Assembly (NCBI GenBank): GCA_021802545.1
Contig: JAJZRS010000011.1
Coordinates: forward strand, 1-64,000
DNA length: 64,000 nucleotides
Source of the DNA: Pseudomonadota bacterium
Lineage (GTDB): Bacteria; Pseudomonadota; Gammaproteobacteria; Burkholderiales; JABEVD01
Reading direction: 5' to 3'
Under the pieces are notes generated by a model. It worked only from the letters and a program-made list of their open reading frames with translations, was not told the DNA's origin and made no database searches. Positions 35,404 to 47,172 of this stretch are shown here, in pieces. A program made the position numbers and the translations under genes. How positions within the stretch are numbered: the stretch's first letter is position 1; the number at the start of each line of letters is the position of its first letter.

Positions 35404-36287
35404 GCTGGCTGTCGATCACCGCGGAAATCGGTGCACGGGATGCCGAATCGTTCAGCGATGCGCTCCTCGCGATCGGTGCGGTTTCGGTCGATATCCACGA
35501 TCCCAAGGCTGGAACGGAAGAAGAGCAACCCATCTTCAACGAGCCGGGCGAGAATGGGGACAAAATTTGGGACTGGGCCAGGGTCACCGCGCTTTTCGAT
35601 GAAGGCGTCGATCCTGCGGAGAAGATGAAGGCTGCGGCAGATTGCGCAGGGCTCGGCCATGTTCCGGACTATGCCACTGGAAAAGTGCGCGAACAGGATT
35701 GGGTCAGGCTGACGCAATCGCAATTTCCTCCGATCAGAATTTCCGGCCGCCTCTGGATCACGCCGACCTGGCACGAAAGTCCGGATCCGGGTGCGATCAG
35801 CATCGTCCTCGACCCAGGACTTGCTTTCGGAACAGGCAGCCATCCCACCACCAGGCTTTGCCTTGAATGGCTCGAAGCTAACCTGGAGGGCGGGGAGACC
35901 GTGCTCGATTACGGATGCGGTTCGGGAATACTCGGCATCGCAGCATTGAAGCTCGGCGCGTCTCTTGCCGTCGGCGTCGACATCGATCCGCAGGCGATTC
36001 TGTCCGGCAGCCAGAATGCAGAACAGAACCGTGCGGACATGCATTTCTTTACGCCAGAGGAAGCGCCGCGAGCAACCTACGACATAGTCGTCGCGAACAT
36101 ACTGACCAACCCGTTGAAACTGCTCGCCCCTCTGCTCGCCGAATTCTCGGGGGGCAGGATCGTTCTTTCAGGCATCCTCGAACGCCAGGCGGATGAAGTG
36201 GTGCGCATCTATGCGCAATGGTTCGACATGGAAGAGCCCGTCTTTTCGGAAGGCTGGGCGCGCCTTGTGGGGAAGAAGCGCACATAG
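35400..36287 (+). CDS. prmA: Ribosomal protein L11 methyltransferase
   Basis: PrmA trimethylates ribosomal protein L11 with S-adenosylmethionine. The 295-residue protein has the N-terminal substrate-recognition domain, [20 protein letters not shown], the SAM loop [20 protein letters not shown], and the catalytic [12 protein letters not shown]. The ATG overlaps the stop of accC, the usual accC-prmA arrangement. Confidence 0.96.
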   Translation: MSWLSITAEIGARDAESFSDALLAIGAVSVDIHDPKAGTEEEQPIFNEPGENGDKIWDWARVTALFDEGVDPAEKMKAAADCAGLGHVPDYATGKVREQDWVRLTQSQFPPIRISGRLWITPTWHESPDPGAISIVLDPGLAFGTGSHPTTRLCLEWLEANLEGGETVLDYGCGSGILGIAALKLGASLAVGVDIDPQAILSGSQNAEQNRADMHFFTPEEAPRATYDIVVANILTNPLKLLAPLLAEFSGGRIVLSGILERQADEVVRIYAQWFDMEEPVFSEGWARLVGKKRT

Positions 36288-36296
36288 GAGCTGGAA

Positions 36297-37163
36297 ATGA
36301 GCATGGTGACCCGTTGCCCGCATTGCTCGACCGCTTTCAGGATCACGTCAGGTGCCCTGAAGGCGCACCAGGGGCTCGTGAGATGCGGGCATTGCTCGGA
36401 AATATTCAACGCGTTCGACAGCCTGGCCACCCTGCAAGATGCCCCGGCGCGCTCGATTCCGGTTGCGGAAATCGTTGAAGTTCTCCCTGAAACGCCTCTC
36501 GAAGAGCAAGTGCCTGCCGAGCTTCTTGTCCTTGAGGAGAGCGCTGTATTGCCGGGAGAAGAACCGGTTGCCGTGCTGGAAGAGCCTGTTCATGGGACGG
36601 CTGAGGCGCATTCTCCCGGCACTTTGGAGGAGCCTCTGGAGGATGAAGCGGACTTGGGGGAGTTTTTTGTCGGGGAGCCGCCCTCCAGGCTCAGATGGTT
36701 CTGGGGCTTGGGTTCCGTGTTGCTCCTGGTCTCGATGCTCGCCCAGTCGGTCTATTATTGGCGCATGGAACTGGTCATCGCCATGCCGGGTTTGAGACCC
36801 GCAGCCATTGCCTACTGCGCCATGCTGGATTGCACCATTCCACTGCCCAGAAAGACTGATCTCATCGGGATCGAGTCTTCCAGCCTGCAGGCGGAACCGC
36901 AGCGCGTCGGCGTGCTCGATCTTCATGCCTCGATCAGGAACAGTGCGTCTTTTGCCCAGGAATATCCGCTGATCGAGCTTACCCTGACCGATGCGCAGGA
37001 TGCGCCTTTGGCGAGAAGAGTTTTCAAGCCTCGTGACTATCTTCCGCCCGATTCGAAAATCGGGGAAGGGATTCCCGCCAACGGCGCGGCGAATGCAAGG
37101 CTTTATCTGGATACGGGCTCGCTCCTGCCGAGCGGTTATCGGCTTTATCTGTTCTATCCCTGA
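36297..37163 (+). CDS. Zinc-ribbon/DUF3426 membrane protein
   Basis: A 288-residue protein with an N-terminal MJ0042-type zinc ribbon (TRCPHCSTAFRIT and VRCGHCSEIFNAF), an acidic proline-rich linker, one membrane segment at about 140-158, and a C-terminal DUF3426 region (LDLHASIRNSASFAQEYPLI, FKPRDYLPP). The same gene follows prmA in many betaproteobacteria; its function is unknown. Its 3' end overlaps the convergent psiE-like gene by 10 bases. Confidence 0.88.
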   Translation: MSMVTRCPHCSTAFRITSGALKAHQGLVRCGHCSEIFNAFDSLATLQDAPARSIPVAEIVEVLPETPLEEQVPAELLVLEESAVLPGEEPVAVLEEPVHGTAEAHSPGTLEEPLEDEADLGEFFVGEPPSRLRWFWGLGSVLLLVSMLAQSVYYWRMELVIAMPGLRPAAIAYCAMLDCTIPLPRKTDLIGIESSSLQAEPQRVGVLDLHASIRNSASFAQEYPLIELTLTDAQDAPLARRVFKPRDYLPPDSKIGEGIPANGAANARLYLDTGSLLPSGYRLYLFYP

Positions 37164-37573
37164 TTCTCCCTGATCAATCGATAAACGATGCCAAGCGCAA
37201 GGAGCGATGCGGCAAGCGCTGCGAGCACCCTGGCCGAATCACTTTGGAACTCGAAAACGATGTACTGCCTCGAGATGGCCAGAATGGCGATCAGCACGAT
37301 CGTCTGGGTCTTGATGATGCCGCCGTTTCTCATGTTCGGGTGGATGATCGAATGGCTGAATTCCAGCGCGATGAGCAGGGTCAGGATCGTGCCGAACACC
37401 TTCTGGAATGTCTGGTGGTCCAGGTGGTCGAAGGCGCCGCGCAATACCAGGTGATACACTTCGACGATTAGGCCCCAAAGGGCGGTGAGCACCAAGATCG
37501 AAATCAGGATCGCCAGCACGGAAGTGACGCCTTGTTCGAAGCGTTGATGGAACGTATTTTTCTCCATGTTCAT
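37154..37573 (-). CDS. PsiE-like membrane protein
   Basis: A 139-residue protein with four hydrophobic segments (VTSVLAILISILVLTALWGL; VFGTILTLLIALEF; TIVLIAILAISRQYIVF; VLAALAASLLALGIVY), matching the phosphate-starvation-inducible PsiE family. The role is unknown. It is convergent with the zinc-ribbon gene. Confidence 0.78.
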   Translation of the reverse strand: MNMEKNTFHQRFEQGVTSVLAILISILVLTALWGLIVEVYHLVLRGAFDHLDHQTFQKVFGTILTLLIALEFSHSIIHPNMRNGGIIKTQTIVLIAILAISRQYIVFEFQSDSARVLAALAASLLALGIVYRLIRENQG

Positions 37574-37672
37574 TCCCGAGAGCCATTCAACCCGGTTAGT
37601 CGCTTTTTTTCTGGATTAGTTTCAGAGTTGCAAGCAGTGAGGCGCTCGGGTATAGTGCACTCAGCCGTACAA

Positions 37673-37840
37673 TGCATCAGCAGGAGAGTGTGCAAAGCAG
37701 CACCGCCGAAGGCGCAACCGCCCGGAATCGCTCAGGCCGAAGAACCGCTGAAAGCAGGCTATTCTGGAGAGCGCTGATTATTCAGCCACCGAAGGGGCAC
37801 GCAGGCATCCTGCAATCTCTCAGGTATAAGGGACAGAAGG
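37673..37840 (+). ncRNA. Tandem glycine riboswitch
   Basis: Two glycine aptamers stand in series. The first has CAGGAGAGTG, GCCGAAGGCGCAACC and GCTCAGG; the second has CTGGAGAGC, CACCGAAGGGGCACGC and CTCTCAGGTATAAGGGACAGA, all canonical blocks. Glycine binding turns on glycine cleavage genes, and gcvT begins 45 bases downstream. Confidence 0.95.
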
Positions 37841-37872
37841 GTGAAGCTCGTATGAGCTTCGCCTTTTTCATT
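37841..37872 (+). terminator. Riboswitch expression-platform terminator
   Basis: GGTGAAGCTC and GAGCTTCGCC form a 10-bp stem (one G-U pair) around GTAT, followed by TTTTTC. It lies between the second glycine aptamer and gcvT, where glycine binding would prevent termination. Confidence 0.85.
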
Positions 37873-37885
37873 TTCTGGGGATGTC

Positions 37886-38959
37886 ATGCTCAAAAGAACA
37901 CCGCTCTATAGCGCTCATGCCGACATGGGCGCCAAGCTCGTCGATTTCGGCGGATGGGAAATGCCGCTTCATTACGGTTCTCAGGTCGACGAACATCACA
38001 AGGTCAGGAACGACTGCGGCATGTTCGACGTGTCCCACATGCAGGTGCTCGATCTCAAGGGGGAGGATTGCCGAAACTTCCTCAGATACCTCGTCGCAAA
38101 CAACGTCGACAAGCTGAAAGAATCCGGCAAGGCGCTTTATTCGGCCATGTTGAATCGGGAAGGCGGCGTGGTCGACGACCTGATCATCTATTACATGAAT
38201 GAATCCTGGTTCAGGATCGTCGTCAATGCGGGAACAGCGGAAAAGGATATCGCCTGGATGCAGGAGAAGGCGAATGGGCGTGCTGTCGACATCGCAATCC
38301 GGTCGGATCTGGCCATGATCGCTGTGCAGGGGCCGAATGCGCGGGAGAGGCTGTGGCAGGCGATACCGGGTTCGAAGGATGCGACCGAATCCCTCAAGCC
38401 ATTTTATGCTGCGCAATACGGCTCCTATTTCATCGCGAGAACCGGCTATACAGGAGAGGACGGCTTCGAGGTCATGCTGCCTTCGGACGATGCCGAAAAT
38501 CTCTGGAATGCTTTGAATTCACTTGGGGTTGCGCCCATCGGGCTCGGTGCGCGCGACACGTTGCGCCTGGAGGCGGGCATGAACCTGTATGGGCAGGACA
38601 TGGACGAGCAGACGAACCCGTTGGAAGCGGGGCTTGCCTGGACTGTCGACCTCAAGAGCGAACGCGATTTCGTGGGAAAGGACGCGCTCCTCTCAAAACC
38701 GGTGAAATTTCAGCTTGCCGGCCTTCTTCTGGTCGACCGCGGGGTGTTGAGAAGCCATCAACCGGTCTCGACGCCCTGCGGGGAAGGCGAGATCACCAGC
38801 GGTACTTTTTCTCCCACGCTTGGCCAGTCCATTGCGCTGGCCAGGATCCCCAAGGAGATTTTGCCAGGAGATGAAGTCCGGGTTACGGTGCGCGACAAGC
38901 AGTTGCGCGCCAAGGTCGTGAAATATCCTTTTGCCAGAAACGGCAAGTCACTGATATGA
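37886..38959 (+). CDS. gcvT: Glycine cleavage system T protein (aminomethyltransferase)
   Basis: GcvT releases ammonia from the aminomethyl-lipoyl H protein and passes the methylene group to tetrahydrofolate. The 357-residue protein shows [33 protein letters not shown], the folate-region [12 protein letters not shown], and [20 protein letters not shown]. It is the first gene after the glycine riboswitch, and gcvH and gcvP follow directly. Confidence 0.96.
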   Translation: MLKRTPLYSAHADMGAKLVDFGGWEMPLHYGSQVDEHHKVRNDCGMFDVSHMQVLDLKGEDCRNFLRYLVANNVDKLKESGKALYSAMLNREGGVVDDLIIYYMNESWFRIVVNAGTAEKDIAWMQEKANGRAVDIAIRSDLAMIAVQGPNARERLWQAIPGSKDATESLKPFYAAQYGSYFIARTGYTGEDGFEVMLPSDDAENLWNALNSLGVAPIGLGARDTLRLEAGMNLYGQDMDEQTNPLEAGLAWTVDLKSERDFVGKDALLSKPVKFQLAGLLLVDRGVLRSHQPVSTPCGEGEITSGTFSPTLGQSIALARIPKEILPGDEVRVTVRDKQLRAKVVKYPFARNGKSLI

Positions 38960-38970
38960 ATGGAGAAGAG

Positions 38971-39354
38971 ATGAATGCAAATCTGAAGTACACCGCCTCG
39001 CACGAGTGGGCAAGGCTTGAGGCGGACGGCACCGTGACGGTTGGCATCACGGATCATGCGCAGAGCCTGCTGGGCGACATGGTCTATGTGGAAAACCCGG
39101 AAATCGGGCGCAAGGTTGCAAAGGGAGAAGAATGCGCAGTGGTCGAATCGGTCAAGGCTGCATCGGACGTCTATGCGCCTATCTCCGGCGAAATTGTCGA
39201 TAAAAATGAAGAACTCGACGGATCTCCTGAGAAAATCAACGAAGATGCATTTTCTGCATGGCTTTTCAGAATGAAGCCGGACAATGCTTCCGATCTTGAT
39301 TCGCTGCTCGATGCGGCGGCCTACCAGGCTGTGGTGGACAGCGAAGCGCACTGA
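38971..39354 (+). CDS. gcvH: Glycine cleavage system H protein
   Basis: The lipoyl carrier of the glycine cleavage system. The 127-residue protein has [39 protein letters not shown], and the lipoylated lysine in [13 protein letters not shown] chose ATG 38971 because GGAGAAGAG lies in front; ATG 38956, overlapping the gcvT stop, is possible. Confidence 0.96.
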   Translation: MNANLKYTASHEWARLEADGTVTVGITDHAQSLLGDMVYVENPEIGRKVAKGEECAVVESVKAASDVYAPISGEIVDKNEELDGSPEKINEDAFSAWLFRMKPDNASDLDSLLDAAAYQAVVDSEAH

Positions 39355-39357
39355 TTT

Positions 39358-42201
<2,844 letters not shown>

Positions 42202-43135
42202 CTAGATCCGTCTTGCCTGCTTGACTGCCTTGGCTTCGAAATGCTTCAGGGTCACATACATGCCCCAGCCCAGAAAGCCCATCGCAACGACAAAAGCGCC
42301 GTAGGAAATAGGCCAGGGGATGCCGTGCGTCATCATCGAGAATTCGGACATCCCCCTATTCCGGCCAGGATGTTGATCGGCATGAAGACCACGCCGAAGA
42401 AGGTCGGCTGGTTCACACGCTTGTTCTGGTTGATATTGATGAAGCCTATGGTTGCATCCATCAGAAAGTTGATCTTGTCGAACAGAAACGCTGTGTGGCT
42501 GTTGAGTGACTCGATATTGCGCAGGATTTGTTTGGCATCGTTCTGCTGGTTGTGGGAAAGCACCCTGATCTGCATGAGGAAGGTCAGCGCCCGCTGGGTA
42601 TCCAGGATGTCGCTGCGTAGGTCGAAGCAATCGGAGACATAGCCGATCCGGGTGCGCATGCGCCTTCGCTGCAACCTGAAAACGGGCAATTCCTCGTTCC
42701 TCTGGGAGAACAGGATGCCTTCGTGCAGAACGAAGGCAACAGGGATCGGGGAGGGAAACCCTGAAATGCTCTCCAACGTAGGCCCGTTGCGCTGCGCTTG
42801 CATTGGGCAGGTTGGTTTGTGCCTTCCAGGTTCTTTCTCGCCAGGATTTCGATCTGGTGGAGCTTGCCGTTGACCAGGGTGAATGCGCTGATCTGGCTCT
42901 CCCTGTCTTCAGGGATGATCGTCCAGACGAGGAGCGCGTCTTCGATGGGCAATGCTTCAAGAATGTTGCCGACTTCGTTCGCTGACAATTTCGCCATCAG
43001 CTCTTCGAGCGCCACCAGATGCTGCCGGTGCACCAGCGTTTCGACGACCTCTTTGCGGGGCTGCGGCTGATTCTGCACCATGCTTTCGACCAGCTTGTGC
43101 TTGTTGAGCAATTCTTTGGCTGTTTCAAGAGACAT
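42202..43135 (-). pseudogene. Frameshifted CorA-type transporter with MgtE-N domain
   Basis: Three frames must be joined to read one protein. The N-terminus (from ATG 43135, MSLETAKELLNKHKLVES) is an MgtE-N-like helical domain. A short piece AAQRAYVGEHFRVSLPDP near 42800-42750 is in a second frame. PIPVAFVLHEGILFSQRNEE to INILAGIGG is in a third. The tail, MSEFSMMTHGIPWPISYGA onward, returns to the second. One break is a missing base in the C-tract at 42352-42356. The CorA GMN motif is not seen in its usual form. Metal transport by the intact ancestor is inferred; sequencing error is an alternative. Confidence 0.8.
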
Positions 43136-43194
43136 ATTGCTTTCCTGAGAGCACCTTCAGTTCCCCAGATGCGTACGAGACATGCCAGGTCGCC

Positions 43195-44220
43195 TCAAGG
43201 AGCGGGATTCGGGTATCTGAAATGGATGGAATCAATTCGCCTGAAAATTTCATCGTCCAGAACGACGTCCAGGCTCTCGATGTTTTCCTTTAATTGGGCC
43301 ATGGTTGTTGAACCTATGATGGTGCTCGACACGAATTTCCTGCTTCTCACGAAGGCAAGCGCAAGCTTGGCGGGCGTTGTCCCGATTTCATTCGCGAGAG
43401 CGCGATAGGCGTCGACGGCATCGTTCACGTTCTCTTTGTGGTAGCGCTGGCCGAATTGCGGGAAAAGGGTGAGCCTGCCTTGCCCGCCCTCCAGGTATTT
43501 CCCGGTGAGGATGCCGAACCCGAGCGGGCTGTAGGCAAGCAGTCCGATCCTTTCCCTGTGGCAGAATTCGGAAAGGCCGTACTCGAAAATCCGGTTGATG
43601 GGGTTGTAGGCGTTCTGGATGGAGACAGGTCTTGGCAGCCCGTGCAATTCGGACAGCTTCAGAAATTCGCTCAGTCCCCACGGGGTTTCGTTGCTGAGCC
43701 CGATATGCCGGACCTTTCCCGATTTCACGAGTACCGCCAATGTTTCAAGCTGCGCCAGTATCGGGATGGTGTCGCGCTCCAGCGAAGGGTCGTAAAAGCT
43801 CTGCCCGAACATCGGCACGTTCCTGTCCGGCCAGTGGATCTGGTAGAGGTCGACGTAATCGGTCTGGAGCCGCTTGAGGCTGCCGTCGAGCGCTTCCACG
43901 ATGTTCTTGCTGTCCAGGGAAGTCGGTCCTCCCCTGAGCCAGGCGAATCCCCTGGAAGGCCCTGCGACCTTGGTCGCGACGAAAAGGGCCTCACGCCTCT
44001 GATTCTTCAGCCATTTCCCGACATATTCCTCGGTCCTTCCCTGCGTCTCGGGCTTGCCTGGAACGGGATACATTTCGGCCGTGTCGATGAAATTGATGCC
44101 TGTAGAGACGGCATAATCGAGCTGCTCCATCGCCTCAGTCAGGGTGTTCTGCTCGCCAAACGTCATCGTCCCGAGGCAGAGTTCGGAAACCGACATGTTA
44201 CCCAGCTTGTTGTATTTCAT
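43195..44220 (-). CDS. Aldo/keto reductase, Tas-like
   Basis: A 341-residue NADP-dependent aldo/keto reductase. The catalytic tetrad is visible: Asp and Tyr in NFIDTAEMYPV, Lys in FVATKVAGPS, His in LYQIHWPDRNVP. C-terminal TIIGSTTMAQLKENIES binds the cofactor. The insertion PVPGKPETQGRTEEYVGKWL is the mark of the E. coli Tas group. The substrate is unknown. It is followed, in the upstream direction, by the methyltransferase gene one base away. Confidence 0.88.
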   Translation of the reverse strand: MKYNKLGNMSVSELCLGTMTFGEQNTLTEAMEQLDYAVSTGINFIDTAEMYPVPGKPETQGRTEEYVGKWLKNQRREALFVATKVAGPSRGFAWLRGGPTSLDSKNIVEALDGSLKRLQTDYVDLYQIHWPDRNVPMFGQSFYDPSLERDTIPILAQLETLAVLVKSGKVRHIGLSNETPWGLSEFLKLSELHGLPRPVSIQNAYNPINRIFEYGLSEFCHRERIGLLAYSPLGFGILTGKYLEGGQGRLTLFPQFGQRYHKENVNDAVDAYRALANEIGTTPAKLALAFVRSRKFVSSTIIGSTTMAQLKENIESLDVVLDDEIFRRIDSIHFRYPNPAP

Positions 44221-44221
44221 G

Positions 44222-44920
44222 TCATGACTTTCTCAACAAGTCGACCCGTATGGGCATGAAGAAATCGGCCCCCTTTTCCGCCATGTGGACCTCGAACTTT
44301 TCCCTGACTGTTTCAAGAAGATCGGGGGATAGGGTGTGGCTCGTATGCGTCACCTTGATGATCTTGTTTTCGAAATCCTCGAAATCGTCGAAATGCATGG
44401 GCGTCCTGAAGAATTCCTGTCTGACGAGCTCGAATCGCTTCGATTCGACGGCGCGCCGCACTGCGGCAAAAGCGGCTTCCCTGACGATTTTCTCGTCGTG
44501 GAAGAGCCTCAATACCTCGTTGAAATCCCCTGCATAGACGGGTTCTGAAATATAGGCGTATCCGCCGGGCTTCAGCACCCTGCGGATTTCCAGGAAAGCC
44601 TGGTCCATGAATTCTATAGGGACATGGTGCAGCGACTTGAACATCACCACGATGTCGAAATGCTCGTCGGGAGCAGGGACGGCTTCTGCGCCTCCCCGAT
44701 CGAAGACGACATTGGGAAGATCATTCATCTTCCTGTTCTTCTCGAGCTGGATTTCGTCGACTTCGAGCGCCAGGATGGTTTTCGCCTTTTCGGAAAGCAC
44801 GCGGGTTTTTTCGGCCTTTCCGCAGCCCAGCTCGAGCATGTGCGCGCCGCTTAAGGGCAGCTTTCCGAAAATGTCCTGTTCGTCGCAAACGGGGCCGTAA
44901 TCGGCGGAAGAAATCTGCAT
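44222..44920 (-). CDS. Class I SAM-dependent methyltransferase
   Basis: A 232-residue methyltransferase of the Methyltransf_11 type: SAM loop HMLELGCGKAEKTRVL, acidic end of strand 2 in ALEVDEIQ, and FDIVVMFKSLHHVP for motif 4. RRVLKPGGYAYISEPVY is also characteristic. The substrate is unknown. It is co-directional with the aldo/keto reductase gene. Confidence 0.85.
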   Translation of the reverse strand: MQISSADYGPVCDEQDIFGKLPLSGAHMLELGCGKAEKTRVLSEKAKTILALEVDEIQLEKNRKMNDLPNVVFDRGGAEAVPAPDEHFDIVVMFKSLHHVPIEFMDQAFLEIRRVLKPGGYAYISEPVYAGDFNEVLRLFHDEKIVREAAFAAVRRAVESKRFELVRQEFFRTPMHFDDFEDFENKIIKVTHTSHTLSPDLLETVREKFEVHMAEKGADFFMPIRVDLLRKS

Positions 44921-45018
44921 AAACTCTCCATGGGTATTGTCGAACGATACAATATTGAGCCTGTTCTTGCCAGATGTATGGGATACTGGCTGCAGGATGG
45001 ATTCTCGAGGAATGCGAT

Positions 45019-45426
45019 ATGGGTTTCGACGATACGTTCAGGATGAGCGCACACGCCGTCATCACCGACAAGGAGGGCCGGGTGCTCATGCTGAAGGCTA
45101 CCTACGGCAATTTCAGCTGGAGCTTTCCGGGCGGCGCGCTCGATCCGGGCGAGACGGTCCACGAGGCCCTGCGCCGCGAATGCATGGAGGAACTGGGCTG
45201 CAGCGTCAAGATTCTCTATTTGAGCGGCATCTACCATCATCTCAGGGTGAATTCCCATGCTCTTATCTTCCGCTGCGAGCTCATGGAAAACGCAGGGATC
45301 GTCCTGAGCGAAGAGCACTCCGACTGGAAATACATGCCGATCGAGGAAATGAGCGACAGCCAGAAAACAAGAGTGGAGGATTGCGTCGCCTTTTCAGGGG
45401 ACGTGGTCAGCCGAGCTTTTTCCTGA
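45019..45426 (+). CDS. Nudix hydrolase
   Basis: A 135-residue Nudix protein from ATG 45019 (GAGGAATG upstream; frame open to 44974). The Nudix box is complete: GALDPGETVHEALRRECMEE followed by LGC. The N-terminal SAHAVITDKEGRVLMLKATY is typical for small nucleotide or dinucleotide pyrophosphatases. The substrate cannot be named. Confidence 0.9.
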   Translation: MGFDDTFRMSAHAVITDKEGRVLMLKATYGNFSWSFPGGALDPGETVHEALRRECMEELGCSVKILYLSGIYHHLRVNSHALIFRCELMENAGIVLSEEHSDWKYMPIEEMSDSQKTRVEDCVAFSGDVVSRAFS

Positions 45427-45496
45427 AATTCAGTTTGACATTGCAGGACACAAAATTAAAATTGTATGAGGATGATTGATCCATACGGGCTGGTCG

Positions 45497-45826
45497 ATGA
45501 GCATTCTGTCCCTTACATCGCAAATCGCTAACAATTCGCTTGTGCTCGCCCAGCAGAAAGTGCAGGGCGACAAGTCGCAGGTGCAAAGCGATCAGACGCA
45601 GGTTCAGAACGCCCAGTCGCAGCTCCAGCAGGATCAGGCGCAGCTCGAGCGAGACATGACGCACCTTTCGGCCACCCTGCAGCAATCAGGAAGCACTCAG
45701 AAGATCCTGGCGAACCTAGCGCAGGATGCCGGGCAGAACAGCCTGGCGCAGATCGCTCATACGCCGGTCCCGCAACCCCCCCAGCCGTCAGGGCTCAAGG
45801 GGAGCATCATCAATACCTACGCGTGA
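45497..45826 (+). CDS. Glutamine-rich coiled-coil protein of unknown function
   Basis: The 109-residue product from ATG 45497 has a long heptad-like region with repeated Q/D/S (VQGDKSQVQSDQTQVQNAQ and onward) and ends in a proline patch and SGLKGSIINTYA. There is no signal peptide and no family I recognise. The frame may begin at 45476. It faces the flagellin-like gene, and the two 3' ends overlap by 10 bases. Confidence 0.55.
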   Translation: MSILSLTSQIANNSLVLAQQKVQGDKSQVQSDQTQVQNAQSQLQQDQAQLERDMTHLSATLQQSGSTQKILANLAQDAGQNSLAQIAHTPVPQPPQPSGLKGSIINTYA

Positions 45827-46620
45827 GAATTTCCGGGAAGCAAGGCCAGCACGCTCTTTTGCGTGGCGTTGTACATGTTGATCGCATAGATCGCCGCTTG
45901 CTGCGAGATATTGCTTTGCGCGAGCGTCGAGGAGGCCGATGCATAATTCGTGTCGCTCAGGGCGCTGTTCGATGCAGAGGCGTTGACTTGCGAGATGGCT
46001 TGGCTGGATTGCGCGATGTCGAGCCCGGTTTGCGCTGCGCCAAGGCTTGCTCCGGCTGAGTTGACCGAATTCAGCGCGTTCTGCACTGCAGAGAGCGCCG
46101 AGGATTGGCCTGCACTCGAAGTGATGTCGATGTTGCTGACATTGAGCGCTGACCCGGAGAGATTGGGCAAGGAGAAGGTTTGCGCGTTGCCGGCATTCGG
46201 ACCGGTCTGCGCGGTGATGCTCTGGTTGCCATTCAAAAGCGGCTGACCGTTGAATTGGGTGTTCTGCGCAACCTGGTTGATGTCCTGCAGCGACTGGTTG
46301 ATCTGGGTCTGGATCGCCTGCTTGTCTGAAGCAGTCAATATGCCGTTTCCAGCCTGGACAGACAGGGTATTGATGCCCTGCAAATCGCTCGCGATCTGAT
46401 TCACGCCGCCCTGTGCGGTATTCAGCGCGGATGAGGCGTTCTGGGCATTGCTCAAGGCCTGCGCCGCGCCGGAGATCTGGACGCTGAACGACGCGGACTC
46501 GGCCAGGCCCGCAGGGTTGTCTGCGGCGCTGTTGATGCTTTTTCCAGAGCCCATCGACTGCAGCGAGCGATACTGGTTCAGGCCAATGCTCGAAAGGGAA
46601 TTCGTCAGATCGATCGGCAT
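45817..46620 (-). CDS. Orphan flagellin-like protein
   Basis: A 267-residue protein with both flagellin ends: N-terminal INSAADNPAGLAES and LNTAQGGVNQIASDLQGINT, NQSLQDINQVAQNTQFNGQP, and C-terminal SQAISQVNASASNSALSDTN. The variable middle is very short, and the first residues (MPIDLTNSLSSIGLNQYRSL) diverge from usual flagellins. No other flagellar gene is near. It may be a minor filament or adhesion-type flagellin. Start 46620 fits the family better than 46647. Confidence 0.75.
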   Translation of the reverse strand: MPIDLTNSLSSIGLNQYRSLQSMGSGKSINSAADNPAGLAESASFSVQISGAAQALSNAQNASSALNTAQGGVNQIASDLQGINTLSVQAGNGILTASDKQAIQTQINQSLQDINQVAQNTQFNGQPLLNGNQSITAQTGPNAGNAQTFSLPNLSGSALNVSNIDITSSAGQSSALSAVQNALNSVNSAGASLGAAQTGLDIAQSSQAISQVNASASNSALSDTNYASASSTLAQSNISQQAAIYAINMYNATQKSVLALLPGNSHA

Positions 46621-46683
46621 ATATGCTTCAATCACGATTTGGAACAATTACAAGCTTAGCGCGCAAGGGGTGCAAAGGCAAGC

Positions 46684-47118
46684 TTACGGGACGTTTTCGG
46701 TGAAGATCGCTTCGAAGGGTTCGCCTTGTCCCGGCTTCAGCACGAAAACGGTGATGAGGTAATGTCCGCTGGCATCGAACATGAAATATTCGCCGTAGTT
46801 TGAAGGCCCTGCTGGCGCAGCATGAAGCAGCGTCTTCTTCTGGGTTCGGCCGAGCGGATCCCGCACCGCCATGCTGATCCTGGCATCCTTGATCAGCTCG
46901 CCGTTGTCGGCATTGGACAGCGTGACCAGAAAAGGCTGCAAGGATGAGGATTTTGCGATATTGAGCGGAGCGCGCGGGTTTTGGGGGCTGTTCGCCATGC
47001 CGATCTGCACGGTCAGGCCGTCCACGGTTTCCGATTCGGCTTTCGCATTGATGGGGTGAAACGCTGCGAGGAGGAGCGCTCCTGCGACGATCCGCAATTG
47101 AAAGATGGTGATGCGCAT
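46684..47118 (-). CDS. Exported protein of unknown function
   Basis: A 144-residue protein with an N-terminal signal peptide (about 1-27, ending NAKAES). The mature part is beta-rich (DGLTVQIGMANSPQNPRAPL, HYLITVFVLKPGQGEPFEAI) and resembles the YtkA/FixH-like immunoglobulin fold loosely. It is probably periplasmic. The por operon starts further right and reads toward it, with 54 bases between. Confidence 0.6.
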   Translation of the reverse strand: MRITIFQLRIVAGALLLAAFHPINAKAESETVDGLTVQIGMANSPQNPRAPLNIAKSSSLQPFLVTLSNADNGELIKDARISMAVRDPLGRTQKKTLLHAAPAGPSNYGEYFMFDASGHYLITVFVLKPGQGEPFEAIFTENVP

Positions 47119-47172
47119 TTCCCCTCCCTGTGGCCCTTCTAAGGTAGGACGCTAAAAGGAAGTTTTGGTTCG

